From positions 1 through 24,936 of the IMG/VR virus record IMGVR_UViG_3300027971_000208: DNA of 24,936 nt; one strand, 5' to 3'. Every line of letters begins with the position of its first letter. Position 1 is the stretch's first letter. The position numbers and the translations under genes were made by a program. This DNA comes from a virus. This document shows, in pieces, positions 1 to 9,347 of this stretch. The notes under the pieces were generated by a model that made no database searches, was not told where the DNA came from, and worked only from the letters and a program-made list of their open reading frames with translations.

Positions 1-38
1 GGGGTTTGGCTCGTCGTGGCCGCGATGGACCTTAAATT

Positions 39-3000
39 CTAATCCTCATCCAGAGCCTTCGAGATTTGCCGAATCGGGTTTCCAAGAATCACGTCAGGCG
101 CTTGTGCCGCAGGACCAAAGAAGCCGGAAAGGATAGTTCCCGCGCTGCTTGAAAGCCTATCAAGTTCAGCCTTCGCCTTGTCGCTATCCCCGCTCCAAAG
201 ATCGTCAAAGTTGGCAACGGATTTTCCCGCCTCTTCGATAGCCTGCCCAAAGGGCGAAGTTCCGCGAAACACCTTCAAACCCAGCGCAAGGCGGATGAAG
301 GTATTCAACCCATCGCCCAGGACAAACAAGCCGTTCACGGGTCCGGCAATCAAAGCTGTGGCCCATTCTTCCGCGCTCCATTCGCGTTCCTTGTCGTCAT
401 CGCTGCCCAAGGCAGAGGCGAGCAGGCCGGACATGAGTTGTGTTGTTGCCCCCATGATGAAATGCGCGGTTAAGATCCGCTGCGCATCCATTGCCTTGTC
501 TTTGCTCTTGCCCGTGGCTAGCCGCTTCGCTGCATAGTATTCCACGGCTAGCGTCTTGCGTGATTCGCTCGCAAACATCCAAACGGATTTCAAGAACGGG
601 TTTGAAGAAGCTTCCACAAGCGAGCGGTTCACCAAGTCCGCAGGCTGCGCCGACGTGGCAATCATGCGTTCAACAGATCGAAGCGCCGAGGCTTCGGGGT
701 TTGCCTCGCCAGCCTTCACGGCAAGGCCACGGTAATAATCGAAGGCGATAGCCGCGCCTGCCGCCGTCCATCCGGCATCTGTGTATTGCATCGGCATCAT
801 GCCTTTTTGCATGAGTTGGATAGCAACCGCTGCAATCGGCCCGTCTCCGCTCGCCTGCATGGCCATTCGCGCCTCAGGTGAAAAGCCGCCTTCAATTCGC
901 CGCTGAATAATTGGAGACTTCCACATGGCCGACACGTCCAGCTTGCCGGTTAGCAGCTTGCCCAGCCCGACCGCGTAAGCGTTCGCGGGCACGTCAGCAA
1001 GGAGCGGATTCAAGAAGGCACTCGTCTGCTTCATAATGGGCGACACGCGCCAAGCGAGCCCCTTGAAGGCTCGCGCTTGATTCATGCGACCAAAGAACCC
1101 GTTTAGATCGTGCAGCGCCCAGGCCGAGTCATTGCCTTGACTTTCGATTGCCTTCATGCGCGTGGACATGGCCGACGCTGCCGAGGGTCCGTAAGTGGCA
1201 ATCGTGGCGTTTTGAACTTCGGTGGAGCCAAGAACGGCCTTCATGTCCCGCAGGAGTTCCACGAACGAAACCCAATTCGAGACGTGTTCAAAGTGCGAGA
1301 GAAAAGCCGTCATGGCGTCCATGCGCCGCACGTTGTTACTGTGCGCTCGCCTGCCCTTGGTAAAGCTCGCCATCATGCCGCTAGAGTTCTGCGCAGCGTC
1401 TAGGCCGAGCGTCGAATCATTGCCCGCACGGTCATAGAACGTGGGTGCAAAGTTCTTCACAAACGGCAACGGCGCATGATACAGGCGACGATAAACAGGA
1501 TCAACCAACGCCCGACCTGCAACGCGGTATTGCTCGCTCATCCATTCGCCAATCGCTTTTGTTTCAGGCGAAAGGAAGGCTTGGAGCTGTGTAATGCTTT
1601 CGTCTGTCCAGCCATGGCGCTCCATGCGCTCACGGACGGCGTCTTGGTTCCAGTGAAGAAGGTAATTCAGCGCCTCCATTTCGGACATGACGAGTTCTTT
1701 ATTCGTGCCGGGATTGGTCACGCGCTCAATCGTGGCGCTCTGCTTCTGGCCTTCGGTTTCCGCCCATTGATCCAGCGCCATGCGTGCCTCGTCTTCGGTC
1801 AATCCCGCAGCTTTCGCCGTCATGGTGCCATCACTCAGGCGCTCCATGATTTCCAACGGAACAACCACATCTTCGGTTTTGCGTCCATCCAGAATGAACA
1901 CGCCCGACTTCCGGCCTTGCTGCAACTTTGCCAGCTCCATGATTCGCTTGATCGTGGAGCTTGTTTTGAAAACGCGCCCCATCATCTCACGGCGCGAGGC
2001 TTCGACTTGGCGCTTAATGTCGTTTGACCGATTCGCGGCCCCGTAGATTTGCGGAATGAAAGCTTCTGCCACGGCGGAGTTTTGCCCGAACACGTCTTCC
2101 AGTTGTTGCGCCGTCGTTGGCAAAACGGAATTGATAAAGCCTTTCACAAGTTCCAGCGCCTTGCGCAGCGTGGATCCGTTGATTTTCTGCATCACGTTCT
2201 CCGCATCCGTCTGGCTTGCGTTCGGATTGCCGAGGATAGAGATAACGCCCGCTTTTCGCAGATCGTCCAAATACGCCTTGCGCTCTTCATCCAAAATCTT
2301 GCGCGTGTCACGGCCCATCGTCACCAGTGAATCGAGCCAGTCGTGCGCTTGCTCCAACGCTTCGGAGTTGCGGCTATTCTTACCCTTAAGGTCGTAGAAC
2401 AGTTCGGCAGCGCCTAGCTTGTTAATTGCGTTGCTTGTTTCTTCGCGGGTTGAATCAGGATTGGCAATGATGGTTTCCAGGTGTGCAATCTCCTTGTCTT
2501 GCGCCTCTTTTGAAAGGTCCGAAAAGTCAGCGGCATACGTCACTTGCTCCGTGACGGTGGCAATCGTGCGGCCCTCAAACACTCCGCGCTTGCTCCGCTC
2601 CGAGCGGTTCTTTTCGAGTAATTTTTCCAACTTGGCGGCAAAGTGCTTCTTTGCAAACTTCTCCAACTCCACCTCTAGCTTGTCCAGCCGCCGCCCGATT
2701 TCAGCCTCGCGGGCTTTATCCGTGCCCAGGCTAGCGAGCTTGACGAATCCACCCACGCGCCCGCGCACTTCGGGCGGGAAGGCGGAGAGGATGGCATCGA
2801 GAATGCGCAAGCTCATCATTTGTCGCTCTTTTTCAGTCGGCACCTTGGCGCGGGCATCGTTCAGCCAAGCCTCGCTTTCTTTCGCCGCCTGCTCCTTGGC
2901 CTGCTTCTCGACCTCTCGCACAGCCTCACGGGCCTTGTTGAAAGCCTCGTTGTCTTTGCGACGGCTATCAATCACCGTGCGCAGCTTGTCCCAAAGCGTG

Positions 3001-6000
3001 TCGGGGTAAGCGTCCTTGAGTTTGCCATCATCCGCGAGCGCTTGCGCCATTTCCGTTGGCATGATCGTTCCGCCGTAGAACGATGGCGGCAGCTTTGGCG
3101 CGCCGTTGTAATCGCCAGCAACACCCGTGCCGTCTGTCTTGAGTTTGCCCGCTTTCTCTGCCGTCGTGCGAGACATGAGTTTCCCCTTTGCCAGCATGGC
3201 TGCAATAAAGGGATCATCGCTCAGTGCCTCAACCCCGCGCTCATAGGTTTGAATCGTGGCGCTCGTTAGCTGCCCCATGCCCTCATCGACAAGCTCACGT
3301 TCGCGAAGCTGACGCATGAACTTAGCTTCCTGCTTCAAGCTGGCTTCTGTCCGCGTTGCCGCCGCCTGCTTGTCCATGCCTTCGCGGATAGCTTCGCGAC
3401 GCTCATAAACCGGCTTGCCGTCCTTGTAGCCTACGAGGGCAGGATAGCCCGTGCGCTGATCTTCACGGACTGCCGCCAACCTCTCACGCGCCACACGGAA
3501 AAGCGCCTCCTTGAGTTCGGGCTTTTTCATCATCGCCGCCATCTTGGTATCAGCCAGGGCAGCGAGATTGCGCGGGGCGAGGGAGAATGACGTGCCCTGA
3601 TTGTCTTCCAGAGTGGTGATGACATCCAGCGGCACCACTAGACCGTCAATAATCGCGAAGTTGTCAGGTTTTACATCGGTAATCCTCACGGTCCCCCTGG
3701 ACGTGGTTTTTGTCCATGTTCCTAGTGCGACCTTTTTCCAGCCATCGTCCTTGAGATATGCATCAAGCTCATCTTTGCTTGGCTTTAGGCCGTTATATTT
3801 CGCCTGGGAGATTTGAAGGCTGGACGATCCATTGGGGTGAAGGACCACCCCTTCAAAGCGAACAGATGGGAAGATTTCACTAAATGCTCTCCACCTTTTT
3901 AGGTATTCCAGAGGTGAAGCGTGAACTAACTGCCCTGGTTCGTTCGGGTCAAACTTGGCCCCAAACGTCTCAGGAAATGTCTCCTTGTAAACCCTGTCTT
4001 CTCGAAACTCTACATTGTGCTCGCCGCCTATCTTGTCAATTCGGCGGAGCGGTTCAGCGACGAAGCTGGCTTGGTAAAGTCTGGATAGCTCTGCACTAAC
4101 TGTTTCGGGGCCGGTTGCTTGGCTCGTAAGGCCTCCACCTCCAGCATTTGCTGTCGGGTCAATTGCAGCGATGGCGTCGCGTAAAGTTTGCCAATCCTTT
4201 GACTCCAAGAAAGCGTTTGTGTAGCCATGTAGCAGGTTATCCGCTTTTGACCATTTTGCAACGGGTCTTGCCGACAAACTAAACGTCTCGCCATCCGCTG
4301 GCGTGTAGGTTAGGCCCGCTTCATCCACCCAATCAGACGCCATCTTGGCTGTCTCCGCCTCGTAGCGGGTTTGGGCATCGATGCCTAGCAGGTCATCGAG
4401 CAGGTTGTCGAAGTCTTCGGAAATCTTGCCTTCAGCGCGGGCCTTTTGGAGCTTGCGGGCAGTGCTGAAAATGCGCTTGAACAACTGCCGGAAAGCCGAG
4501 AGGAACGCGCTAAACTTACCCGCTTCCTTGTTGCCATTGAGCGCAGCAGCTTTCAGGCCGCGAGACACCACGCCAGTACCCAAGCGCCCGCCGTCCTTGC
4601 GTCGCCCCACCACATCGGCGCGGATAATGTAGCTGATGGCCTCCACAAGCTCGCGCTCTGTGTGGCTTTCGGGCAAGTAGCTTTCGCCCGTGGCCTGCTC
4701 TGCCATGCGCACCCAGATAGCGCCTTGTTGTGAGGTATAACGGCGATCTTGAAGCCCTTTCTTCCATCGGCCTTCAATGGTTTCCTCTACAACCGTCATG
4801 GCATCGCCGCCTTGATAGATACGGCTCACAGCTTCGCGAACGCCCTCGTTTTCTTCCACGGTGGACGAGCCGAGAACGGCCCCGATTTGCTGCATTGACT
4901 CCTCTTCGCTCAGGCCAGCCAAGCGCCCCGCCGTGACGATGGCTTCCCGCGCCTGTTCGGGCGAAATCCTACCTTCGGCCACGTCGTCGCGAATGTCGCG
5001 GGATTGCCTTGGTTGCACTTCGATGCGCTCGCCGCCGCGCTTCTGCGATAGGAACACGTCGGCCATGTCGGCCACGGCTTGAGCGTTGCGCAGTTCGCCT
5101 TCGCTGAAATCTTGGTGCATGAGTCCAATGGCTTCTTGTGCGCTTGCGGTCTTCACCGTTGCGCCGTCTGGCGTGGATAGCTGCCAGCCTTCGCCATCGC
5201 GCCGGAGCGCGTAGCCTTGACTGCGCACAATGGCGTTGATTTGCTCATGTGCTTGAGCGTCTGAATCGCGCCGAGTAGCCGCCTGCTTTAGCAGTTCAAC
5301 CCGCACCTCTTGCGCAACGGCTCCAAAGACTCTCTGATATTCCACAAGCCTTGCCTCGTCATTCTCAATCGCTGCCACCTTTTCGGCCTCAGCGCGAGGA
5401 ATCAGCGCGGACATTCCTTCGACATCGCGAGTCAAGGCGTTCACCTTTGCCCGTTCAATCTGTCCAGGTGTCGAGATACCCGCGCCAATGATGGCCAGCG
5501 GCAAGACTGCAATCGCCGTTGTCGCCACGTTCTCAGCACTCCACCAGCGCGCCGATTCTTCGGCGAGGGAGTAGCCATCAGCACGCGCCGGGACCGCTCC
5601 ATAAAGCTCTCTCGCCAGCGATTGCACAGCCGCTGGCATGACTTGCTGAGCGTATTCTTCCAGCAATTCAGTTGGCCCACGACCGAGCGCGTTGATCGTC
5701 ATGCGGGTAAGCCATTTACTGCCCGGCTTGGCTCCCATTTTGGCGAGCACATTGGACACACCGGGAATTTTTTCGAGATACTCGGAAGCCGATTCAACCG
5801 CAGCGTTGACCGCGCCCACAACCAGGGCCACAGACTCCGCGCCAGCGCCGGTCCAACCGTTGTTTCGGAAGTCAGCCCGCGCATCATCGGCAAAGCCGCC
5901 GATCATCAGCGCCTGCCCGATAGAATTGCGGGCCGCCAGCATGTAGGGCAGCGAACCGGCAGAGCCAAGCAAGCCGTTTTCCACCACTCCGCGCCAGCCT

Positions 6001-7067
6001 TCGCGGGTTGATTGCGCGGGATCAATGATGCCTTGTGCGAGGTCTTGAAGATCACGCCTGACTTGCACTTCAGCGCGGATCATGTCCGCCGATTCGTCAG
6101 CACCCACAACGTCAAGCACTGCCGCTCCAACGCTTTGAACTGTGCGCTCTGTGCCGGTTACAGCATTGCCAACCGTGCGGCCAAAGTTCTCGCCCGCCTT
6201 CTGCAAAAATCCTTTTGCATCATCCTTGCCCGCTGCTTTGCCTGCTACCTGGAGAGCGCGCAAAACAAGGTCGTAGCCGTTTGGGTCATTTAACGCCAGT
6301 TCGCGCAAGTCTCGCTCTGGATGCGTCCACTGTGCCGTTTGCGATGGGTCAGCGCCCGTCTCGCCCTGGAGAGCGCGCACGGTGCGATTGATCAAATGCC
6401 GATACGGAGCAAGGTCTTCGTTGATCTTGGCAGATGCCGCGCTCCATGCCGTCATGTAACGATGCTCAAGCTCTGGACGATAGCCAGGCTTCCCGCGATT
6501 GGCCTCCATCCACTTGGCTAGTCCTTTGCGGTCACCAGCAACAGCGGCAGCTTCCGCCGCGTCCACCATGCCAGAAAGGTCTTTGCCGCCGAAAATGAGC
6601 GTGTGTTCATCCCGCTCCTTTGTCACGTCGGCCTTTGCCTTGGCGAAGAATTGCGCGGGGTCCGTTACTGCCTCGCCCCATGTTTTCTGGCTGTATTGCG
6701 TGGCGAAGTGCTCCACCTCATCGCGCACTTTTTGGACCGGTTGCCCGTAGCGATGCGAGAGAAACCGCGCTTGCAATTCGGACGCCCGCAGATTGTCGCC
6801 CAATCCAGGCTCTAGCCGGTCAGCTTCCGCATAAACGCCGTTTTCCTTGTCCAATACCTTCGGGTCATCGAAGGCGCTCCAAAGCTTTTCACGATCTTGG
6901 TTTTGACGCTTTGCCAGTTCAGGAAATAGCGCTTGGCCCGCCGTTTCTTGCTGGACTCGATAGCGCTTCAACACGTCCGCAGCCCTTGCCTTTTCAGCTT
7001 CCGGCATGGCGTCGATGTGTTGCGTAATAAGCAGCGCATCGCTTTCGAGAATCAAATCACTTGGCAT
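39..7067 (-). CDS. Giant internal virion (ejection) protein with embedded kinase-like domain
   Basis: About 2342 aa, the last of three ejection-type genes downstream of the tail genes, the place held by gene 16 in T7. By analogy it would sit inside the capsid and leave with the DNA to help form a channel across the envelope. Visible parts, numbered from the ATG at 7067: a charged helical N-terminus; a hydrophobic segment near 512-530; an FSL motif at 929; a kinase-like domain at about 1013-1150; a second FSL motif at 1161; long charged helices (for example about 1456-1490); and a C-terminal region with hydrophobic stretches near 2196-2219 and 2234-2265, typical of large phage virion proteins with polyvalent-associated domains. 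I chose the ATG at 7067 because it overlaps the upstream gene by only 11 nt and has GAGG 12 nt upstream. The frame is open to a TTG at 7127. I see no clear lytic transglycosylase motif. The role as a virion protein is inferred from position and size. Confidence 0.8.
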   Translation of the reverse strand: MPSDLILESDALLITQHIDAMPEAEKARAADVLKRYRVQQETAGQALFPELAKRQNQDREKLWSAFDDPKVLDKENGVYAEADRLEPGLGDNLRASELQARFLSHRYGQPVQKVRDEVEHFATQYSQKTWGEAVTDPAQFFAKAKADVTKERDEHTLIFGGKDLSGMVDAAEAAAVAGDRKGLAKWMEANRGKPGYRPELEHRYMTAWSAASAKINEDLAPYRHLINRTVRALQGETGADPSQTAQWTHPERDLRELALNDPNGYDLVLRALQVAGKAAGKDDAKGFLQKAGENFGRTVGNAVTGTERTVQSVGAAVLDVVGADESADMIRAEVQVRRDLQDLAQGIIDPAQSTREGWRGVVENGLLGSAGSLPYMLAARNSIGQALMIGGFADDARADFRNNGWTGAGAESVALVVGAVNAAVESASEYLEKIPGVSNVLAKMGAKPGSKWLTRMTINALGRGPTELLEEYAQQVMPAAVQSLARELYGAVPARADGYSLAEESARWWSAENVATTAIAVLPLAIIGAGISTPGQIERAKVNALTRDVEGMSALIPRAEAEKVAAIENDEARLVEYQRVFGAVAQEVRVELLKQAATRRDSDAQAHEQINAIVRSQGYALRRDGEGWQLSTPDGATVKTASAQEAIGLMHQDFSEGELRNAQAVADMADVFLSQKRGGERIEVQPRQSRDIRDDVAEGRISPEQAREAIVTAGRLAGLSEEESMQQIGAVLGSSTVEENEGVREAVSRIYQGGDAMTVVEETIEGRWKKGLQDRRYTSQQGAIWVRMAEQATGESYLPESHTERELVEAISYIIRADVVGRRKDGGRLGTGVVSRGLKAAALNGNKEAGKFSAFLSAFRQLFKRIFSTARKLQKARAEGKISEDFDNLLDDLLGIDAQTRYEAETAKMASDWVDEAGLTYTPADGETFSLSARPVAKWSKADNLLHGYTNAFLESKDWQTLRDAIAAIDPTANAGGGGLTSQATGPETVSAELSRLYQASFVAEPLRRIDKIGGEHNVEFREDRVYKETFPETFGAKFDPNEPGQLVHASPLEYLKRWRAFSEIFPSVRFEGVVLHPNGSSSLQISQAKYNGLKPSKDELDAYLKDDGWKKVALGTWTKTTSRGTVRITDVKPDNFAIIDGLVVPLDVITTLEDNQGTSFSLAPRNLAALADTKMAAMMKKPELKEALFRVARERLAAVREDQRTGYPALVGYKDGKPVYERREAIREGMDKQAAATRTEASLKQEAKFMRQLRERELVDEGMGQLTSATIQTYERGVEALSDDPFIAAMLAKGKLMSRTTAEKAGKLKTDGTGVAGDYNGAPKLPPSFYGGTIMPTEMAQALADDGKLKDAYPDTLWDKLRTVIDSRRKDNEAFNKAREAVREVEKQAKEQAAKESEAWLNDARAKVPTEKERQMMSLRILDAILSAFPPEVRGRVGGFVKLASLGTDKAREAEIGRRLDKLEVELEKFAKKHFAAKLEKLLEKNRSERSKRGVFEGRTIATVTEQVTYAADFSDLSKEAQDKEIAHLETIIANPDSTREETSNAINKLGAAELFYDLKGKNSRNSEALEQAHDWLDSLVTMGRDTRKILDEERKAYLDDLRKAGVISILGNPNASQTDAENVMQKINGSTLRKALELVKGFINSVLPTTAQQLEDVFGQNSAVAEAFIPQIYGAANRSNDIKRQVEASRREMMGRVFKTSSTIKRIMELAKLQQGRKSGVFILDGRKTEDVVVPLEIMERLSDGTMTAKAAGLTEDEARMALDQWAETEGQKQSATIERVTNPGTNKELVMSEMEALNYLLHWNQDAVRERMERHGWTDESITQLQAFLSPETKAIGEWMSEQYRVAGRALVDPVYRRLYHAPLPFVKNFAPTFYDRAGNDSTLGLDAAQNSSGMMASFTKGRRAHSNNVRRMDAMTAFLSHFEHVSNWVSFVELLRDMKAVLGSTEVQNATIATYGPSAASAMSTRMKAIESQGNDSAWALHDLNGFFGRMNQARAFKGLAWRVSPIMKQTSAFLNPLLADVPANAYAVGLGKLLTGKLDVSAMWKSPIIQRRIEGGFSPEARMAMQASGDGPIAAVAIQLMQKGMMPMQYTDAGWTAAGAAIAFDYYRGLAVKAGEANPEASALRSVERMIATSAQPADLVNRSLVEASSNPFLKSVWMFASESRKTLAVEYYAAKRLATGKSKDKAMDAQRILTAHFIMGATTQLMSGLLASALGSDDDKEREWSAEEWATALIAGPVNGLFVLGDGLNTFIRLALGLKVFRGTSPFGQAIEEAGKSVANFDDLWSGDSDKAKAELDRLSSSAGTILSGFFGPAAQAPDVILGNPIRQISKALDED
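3580..4283 (-). other. Protein-kinase-like (polyvalent-protein type) cassette inside the giant protein
   Basis: The segment codes for residues about 929-1162 of the giant protein. A GGEH glycine turn lies at 1014-1017 and a candidate beta-3 lysine at 1028 in RVYK. A catalytic-loop-like DVKPDN follows at 1131-1136, with D1131, K1133 and N1136 at the spacing of the kinase HRDxKxxN loop. A metal-binding Asp candidate, D1148 in PLDV, lies 17 residues later, as in DFG. The SPLEYL...F stretch between them resembles helix C of the kinase family found in phage and plasmid polyvalent proteins. The cassette is bounded by TFSLSAR and SFSLAPR. Hand counts of 60-nt lines inside give about 45-52% GC for most lines (one about 58%), against about 62-68% in sampled flanks. 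Kinase fold is a motif-based call; activity is not shown. Confidence 0.65.
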
Positions 7068-8622
7068 ATTTGTTGATAGCCTCAACGGCTGCATTGAATG
7101 AACCGGCAGGGAATAGCGAAGAATCAAGGCCGGTAACTTCTGCGGGAATCGTTCCGCCTGCCTTAACGTAGAGCTTGAGCATGAGTGCTTTAGCCTCGCC
7201 CGTGGTCTTCACTTCGCCCGCCTTCGTGGCTCGCTCGACTTCGGCCATGATGCCCTTCACTTTCTCGCCAAGCGCGGCTTTCCTCACCTTGTCCTCTACC
7301 ATTTCAGGCCGGACATTCTCTACGTCTTCGAGTTGATTCGCGGCATTGAGAGACTGTGTTTTCTCCTTGATGAAAACCGGACGGCCCGCGTCATCGGTGC
7401 GTTGCGACTTCCACTTACCCAGGCCGTCGCGGTCAAACACTTGCTCATCTAGCCACGCCCGCGCCACATCGAGCGGCATGTCTGGCGCTGCCGGGTCCGT
7501 CTTGGCGTCTAGCTTTTCCTTCAAAGTTTGCTCGAAACCCGTGTCAAAACGCTTGGCAATGGACGTGCGCAATTCCGCGATGCCTTGGCCCGTGGGATCA
7601 TCCGCAGCTTTGTAGCGAGCAATGCGGCCCAACGTGCGCTCATACTCCGCGCCGTCGTTCATTACGGGCGCTTGTAGTTGGTTGCTCCAATCTAAGCGGT
7701 CTTCATCCGTGAGGTATGGGAACGCTTCCAGATCTTCCGCCGTCTTCACCTGTCCAGCTTTCCATAATGCTTTGACGGCCCCGTTATCATCGCCGCGCTT
7801 GCGATTCGTTGCCGCGGCAGTTGCTCGCTGCAGGTCAAGCATCTCCGCCGAGTTAAAAGGCCGCGTGCGGTTGTGAGCTTCGACCAGTGCCGCGCCTTCG
7901 CGGGGATCATTGTCGATAAAAAGCAGGAGGTCATCGAAGCGCTTCTTGTCGGCCTTGCCTTCGATTTGCTTCATTGCCACCGCCCGCTTTTCTTGCAGCA
8001 CTTCGGGAGGTGCGCCGGTTAGCGCCCCAAAGTCAGCAACCGCAGCGTCTACGGCCTCCATGCTGCCACTATCAACGCCCATGGAATACTTAGCGCTGGC
8101 AGCAGAAACGCCGCGCTCAATCTCCGTCTTCGTGGCAGCAAGCCCCACGTCGATACGCCCCTTCATCGCCAGCGAATCCAGGGAGATTTTCAGCTTGTCG
8201 CGAACCAATGGAGCGAAGCCTTTTGCCTCGATAGCGCTGCGAGTCTTGGCGAACGTCTCTTCAAAGTTCGTCGCCCAGCCTTCGGGGTTAGGGTTGCGCA
8301 TCCGCCATTCGAGATGCTTCGCCATAGCGCCTTGTGCTTCCGTCTCCGCTTCCGCCATATCCGCGTAATTCTTCGCCTCTAGGCGCTTCATCGCGATTTG
8401 CTCTAGCACTCCGCCAGCTTGCGCAATCGCCCCGCCAATGGCCGCGCCTTGTTGCGCCTGCGATCGTGCGAGGTCCAGCATTTGAAGGGGCTCGTTGATC
8501 GTCTGGCTTGTTGCCATAATGGCGTTAGACCGCGCCAGCCGAGCGCTTGCGCCACTAGCCAGCGGCATAATGGGCCGCGATTGACCAACCGGACCTTGAT
8601 TCTGGAGAAGGGGAATAGCCAT
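7057..8622 (-). CDS. Putative internal virion / ejection protein (T7 gp15-like position)
   Basis: This 521-aa protein is almost entirely predicted helix, rich in Ala, Glu, Lys and Arg, with no signal peptide and no enzyme motif that I recognise. It lies between the 240-aa ejection-type gene and the giant gene, the order seen for the T7 core proteins gp14, gp15 and gp16. It is therefore most likely a soluble component of the internal core that leaves the head with the DNA. The start ATG at 8622 lies 1 nt after the TAA of the upstream gene. No Shine-Dalgarno sequence is visible, so translational coupling is likely. The stop overlaps the start of the giant gene. Assignment rests mainly on position and helical composition, not on a recognised family signature. 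Confidence 0.7.
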   Translation of the reverse strand: MAIPLLQNQGPVGQSRPIMPLASGASARLARSNAIMATSQTINEPLQMLDLARSQAQQGAAIGGAIAQAGGVLEQIAMKRLEAKNYADMAEAETEAQGAMAKHLEWRMRNPNPEGWATNFEETFAKTRSAIEAKGFAPLVRDKLKISLDSLAMKGRIDVGLAATKTEIERGVSAASAKYSMGVDSGSMEAVDAAVADFGALTGAPPEVLQEKRAVAMKQIEGKADKKRFDDLLLFIDNDPREGAALVEAHNRTRPFNSAEMLDLQRATAAATNRKRGDDNGAVKALWKAGQVKTAEDLEAFPYLTDEDRLDWSNQLQAPVMNDGAEYERTLGRIARYKAADDPTGQGIAELRTSIAKRFDTGFEQTLKEKLDAKTDPAAPDMPLDVARAWLDEQVFDRDGLGKWKSQRTDDAGRPVFIKEKTQSLNAANQLEDVENVRPEMVEDKVRKAALGEKVKGIMAEVERATKAGEVKTTGEAKALMLKLYVKAGGTIPAEVTGLDSSLFPAGSFNAAVEAINKYAK

Positions 8623-8623
8623 G

Positions 8624-9346
8624 TTATCGAACGCCTACAGTGGTGTTTTTGGGCGCTGAATTTTGGTAGATACTCGCCACACTGCCCGCGAAGTTGGAAG
8701 CGCCCGAAATGCCCGTTGCAATGGCCTGCGACTTGTAGGCTTGCGCTTGCTGATAACCGGCAAGGCGTGCAATCTCGGAGTCGTAGCGGCCCCGATTTGC
8801 TGCCGCTAGACTGGCCACACCTTGAAGTTTGGCGTCTAGCCCTTGCATAGCAAACTGACTGCCTTGGAACTCGGCCAAATCCGCAGAGCGGAGAAGCTGT
8901 AGGCGCTCCAATTCGGTTTGGCGGTGCGTTTCGGCGATGCTGAGTTGCTGCAAGCCCGCCGTCTCAACCATTAGCTCTAGCGGCGTTCCCGTGGCCATGA
9001 GCCCCGACTTTGCAACCCCGGCCTCTTGCGATGCGATTAAGCGGCGATCCGCCAGACGCTGCCGCGCTTGCCCTTCCAGGTCCGACCACGACAAGACGCC
9101 CGCTTGCTGCCGCATGTTCGCGGCTTCCGCCTCTGCCGCTCGTCGCTGTGACTCAGCTTGAGCAAATCCGATTTGTGCCTGGATGCGTCCAGCCTCGCCT
9201 TGCTGGCGTGCGCTTTGAGCGCCGATGAGCGCCTGTAGTTCGCCCTGCTTTGTGGCGGTATTCGCAGCTTGGTTGCTCTGGTAAATTGTGTAACCAGTGC
9301 CAACGGCACCCACGACGGCTGAAATAATGGCGGCAGTGACAGCCAT
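8624..9346 (-). CDS. Putative internal virion / DNA ejection protein (T7 gp14-like)
   Basis: This 240-aa protein starts with a glycine- and alanine-rich hydrophobic stretch (roughly residues 4-22, AAIISAVVGAVGTGYTIY). A long Gln/Ala/Glu/Arg-rich helix follows (about 28-85, with QAESQRRAAEAEA). The centre has the RRLIASQEAGVAKSGLMATGTP pattern typical of gp14-type ejection proteins, in which a basic helix precedes a glycine turn and a TPLE/DPS-like motif. The C-terminus is again small-residue rich. Such proteins are carried in the virion and insert into the host outer membrane during infection. The start is well supported: GGAGGG lies about 9 nt upstream, inside the end of the acetyltransferase gene, which stops 1 nt before this ATG. 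The family assignment is by pattern and position. Confidence 0.75.
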   Translation of the reverse strand: MAVTAAIISAVVGAVGTGYTIYQSNQAANTATKQGELQALIGAQSARQQGEAGRIQAQIGFAQAESQRRAAEAEAANMRQQAGVLSWSDLEGQARQRLADRRLIASQEAGVAKSGLMATGTPLELMVETAGLQQLSIAETHRQTELERLQLLRSADLAEFQGSQFAMQGLDAKLQGVASLAAANRGRYDSEIARLAGYQQAQAYKSQAIATGISGASNFAGSVASIYQNSAPKNTTVGVR

Positions 9347-9347
9347 T

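Noticed and set aside
5310-6011. A 233-codon plus-strand open frame inside the giant gene
   Set aside because: It is antisense to a continuous coding frame, with an Arg/His-rich composition typical of reversed GC-rich codons and no motif.
7068-7127. Longer start of the giant gene at a TTG (7127)
   Set aside because: It would overlap the upstream gene by 71 nt and uses a rare start, whereas the ATG at 7067 overlaps by 11 nt and has GAGG upstream. It cannot be fully excluded.
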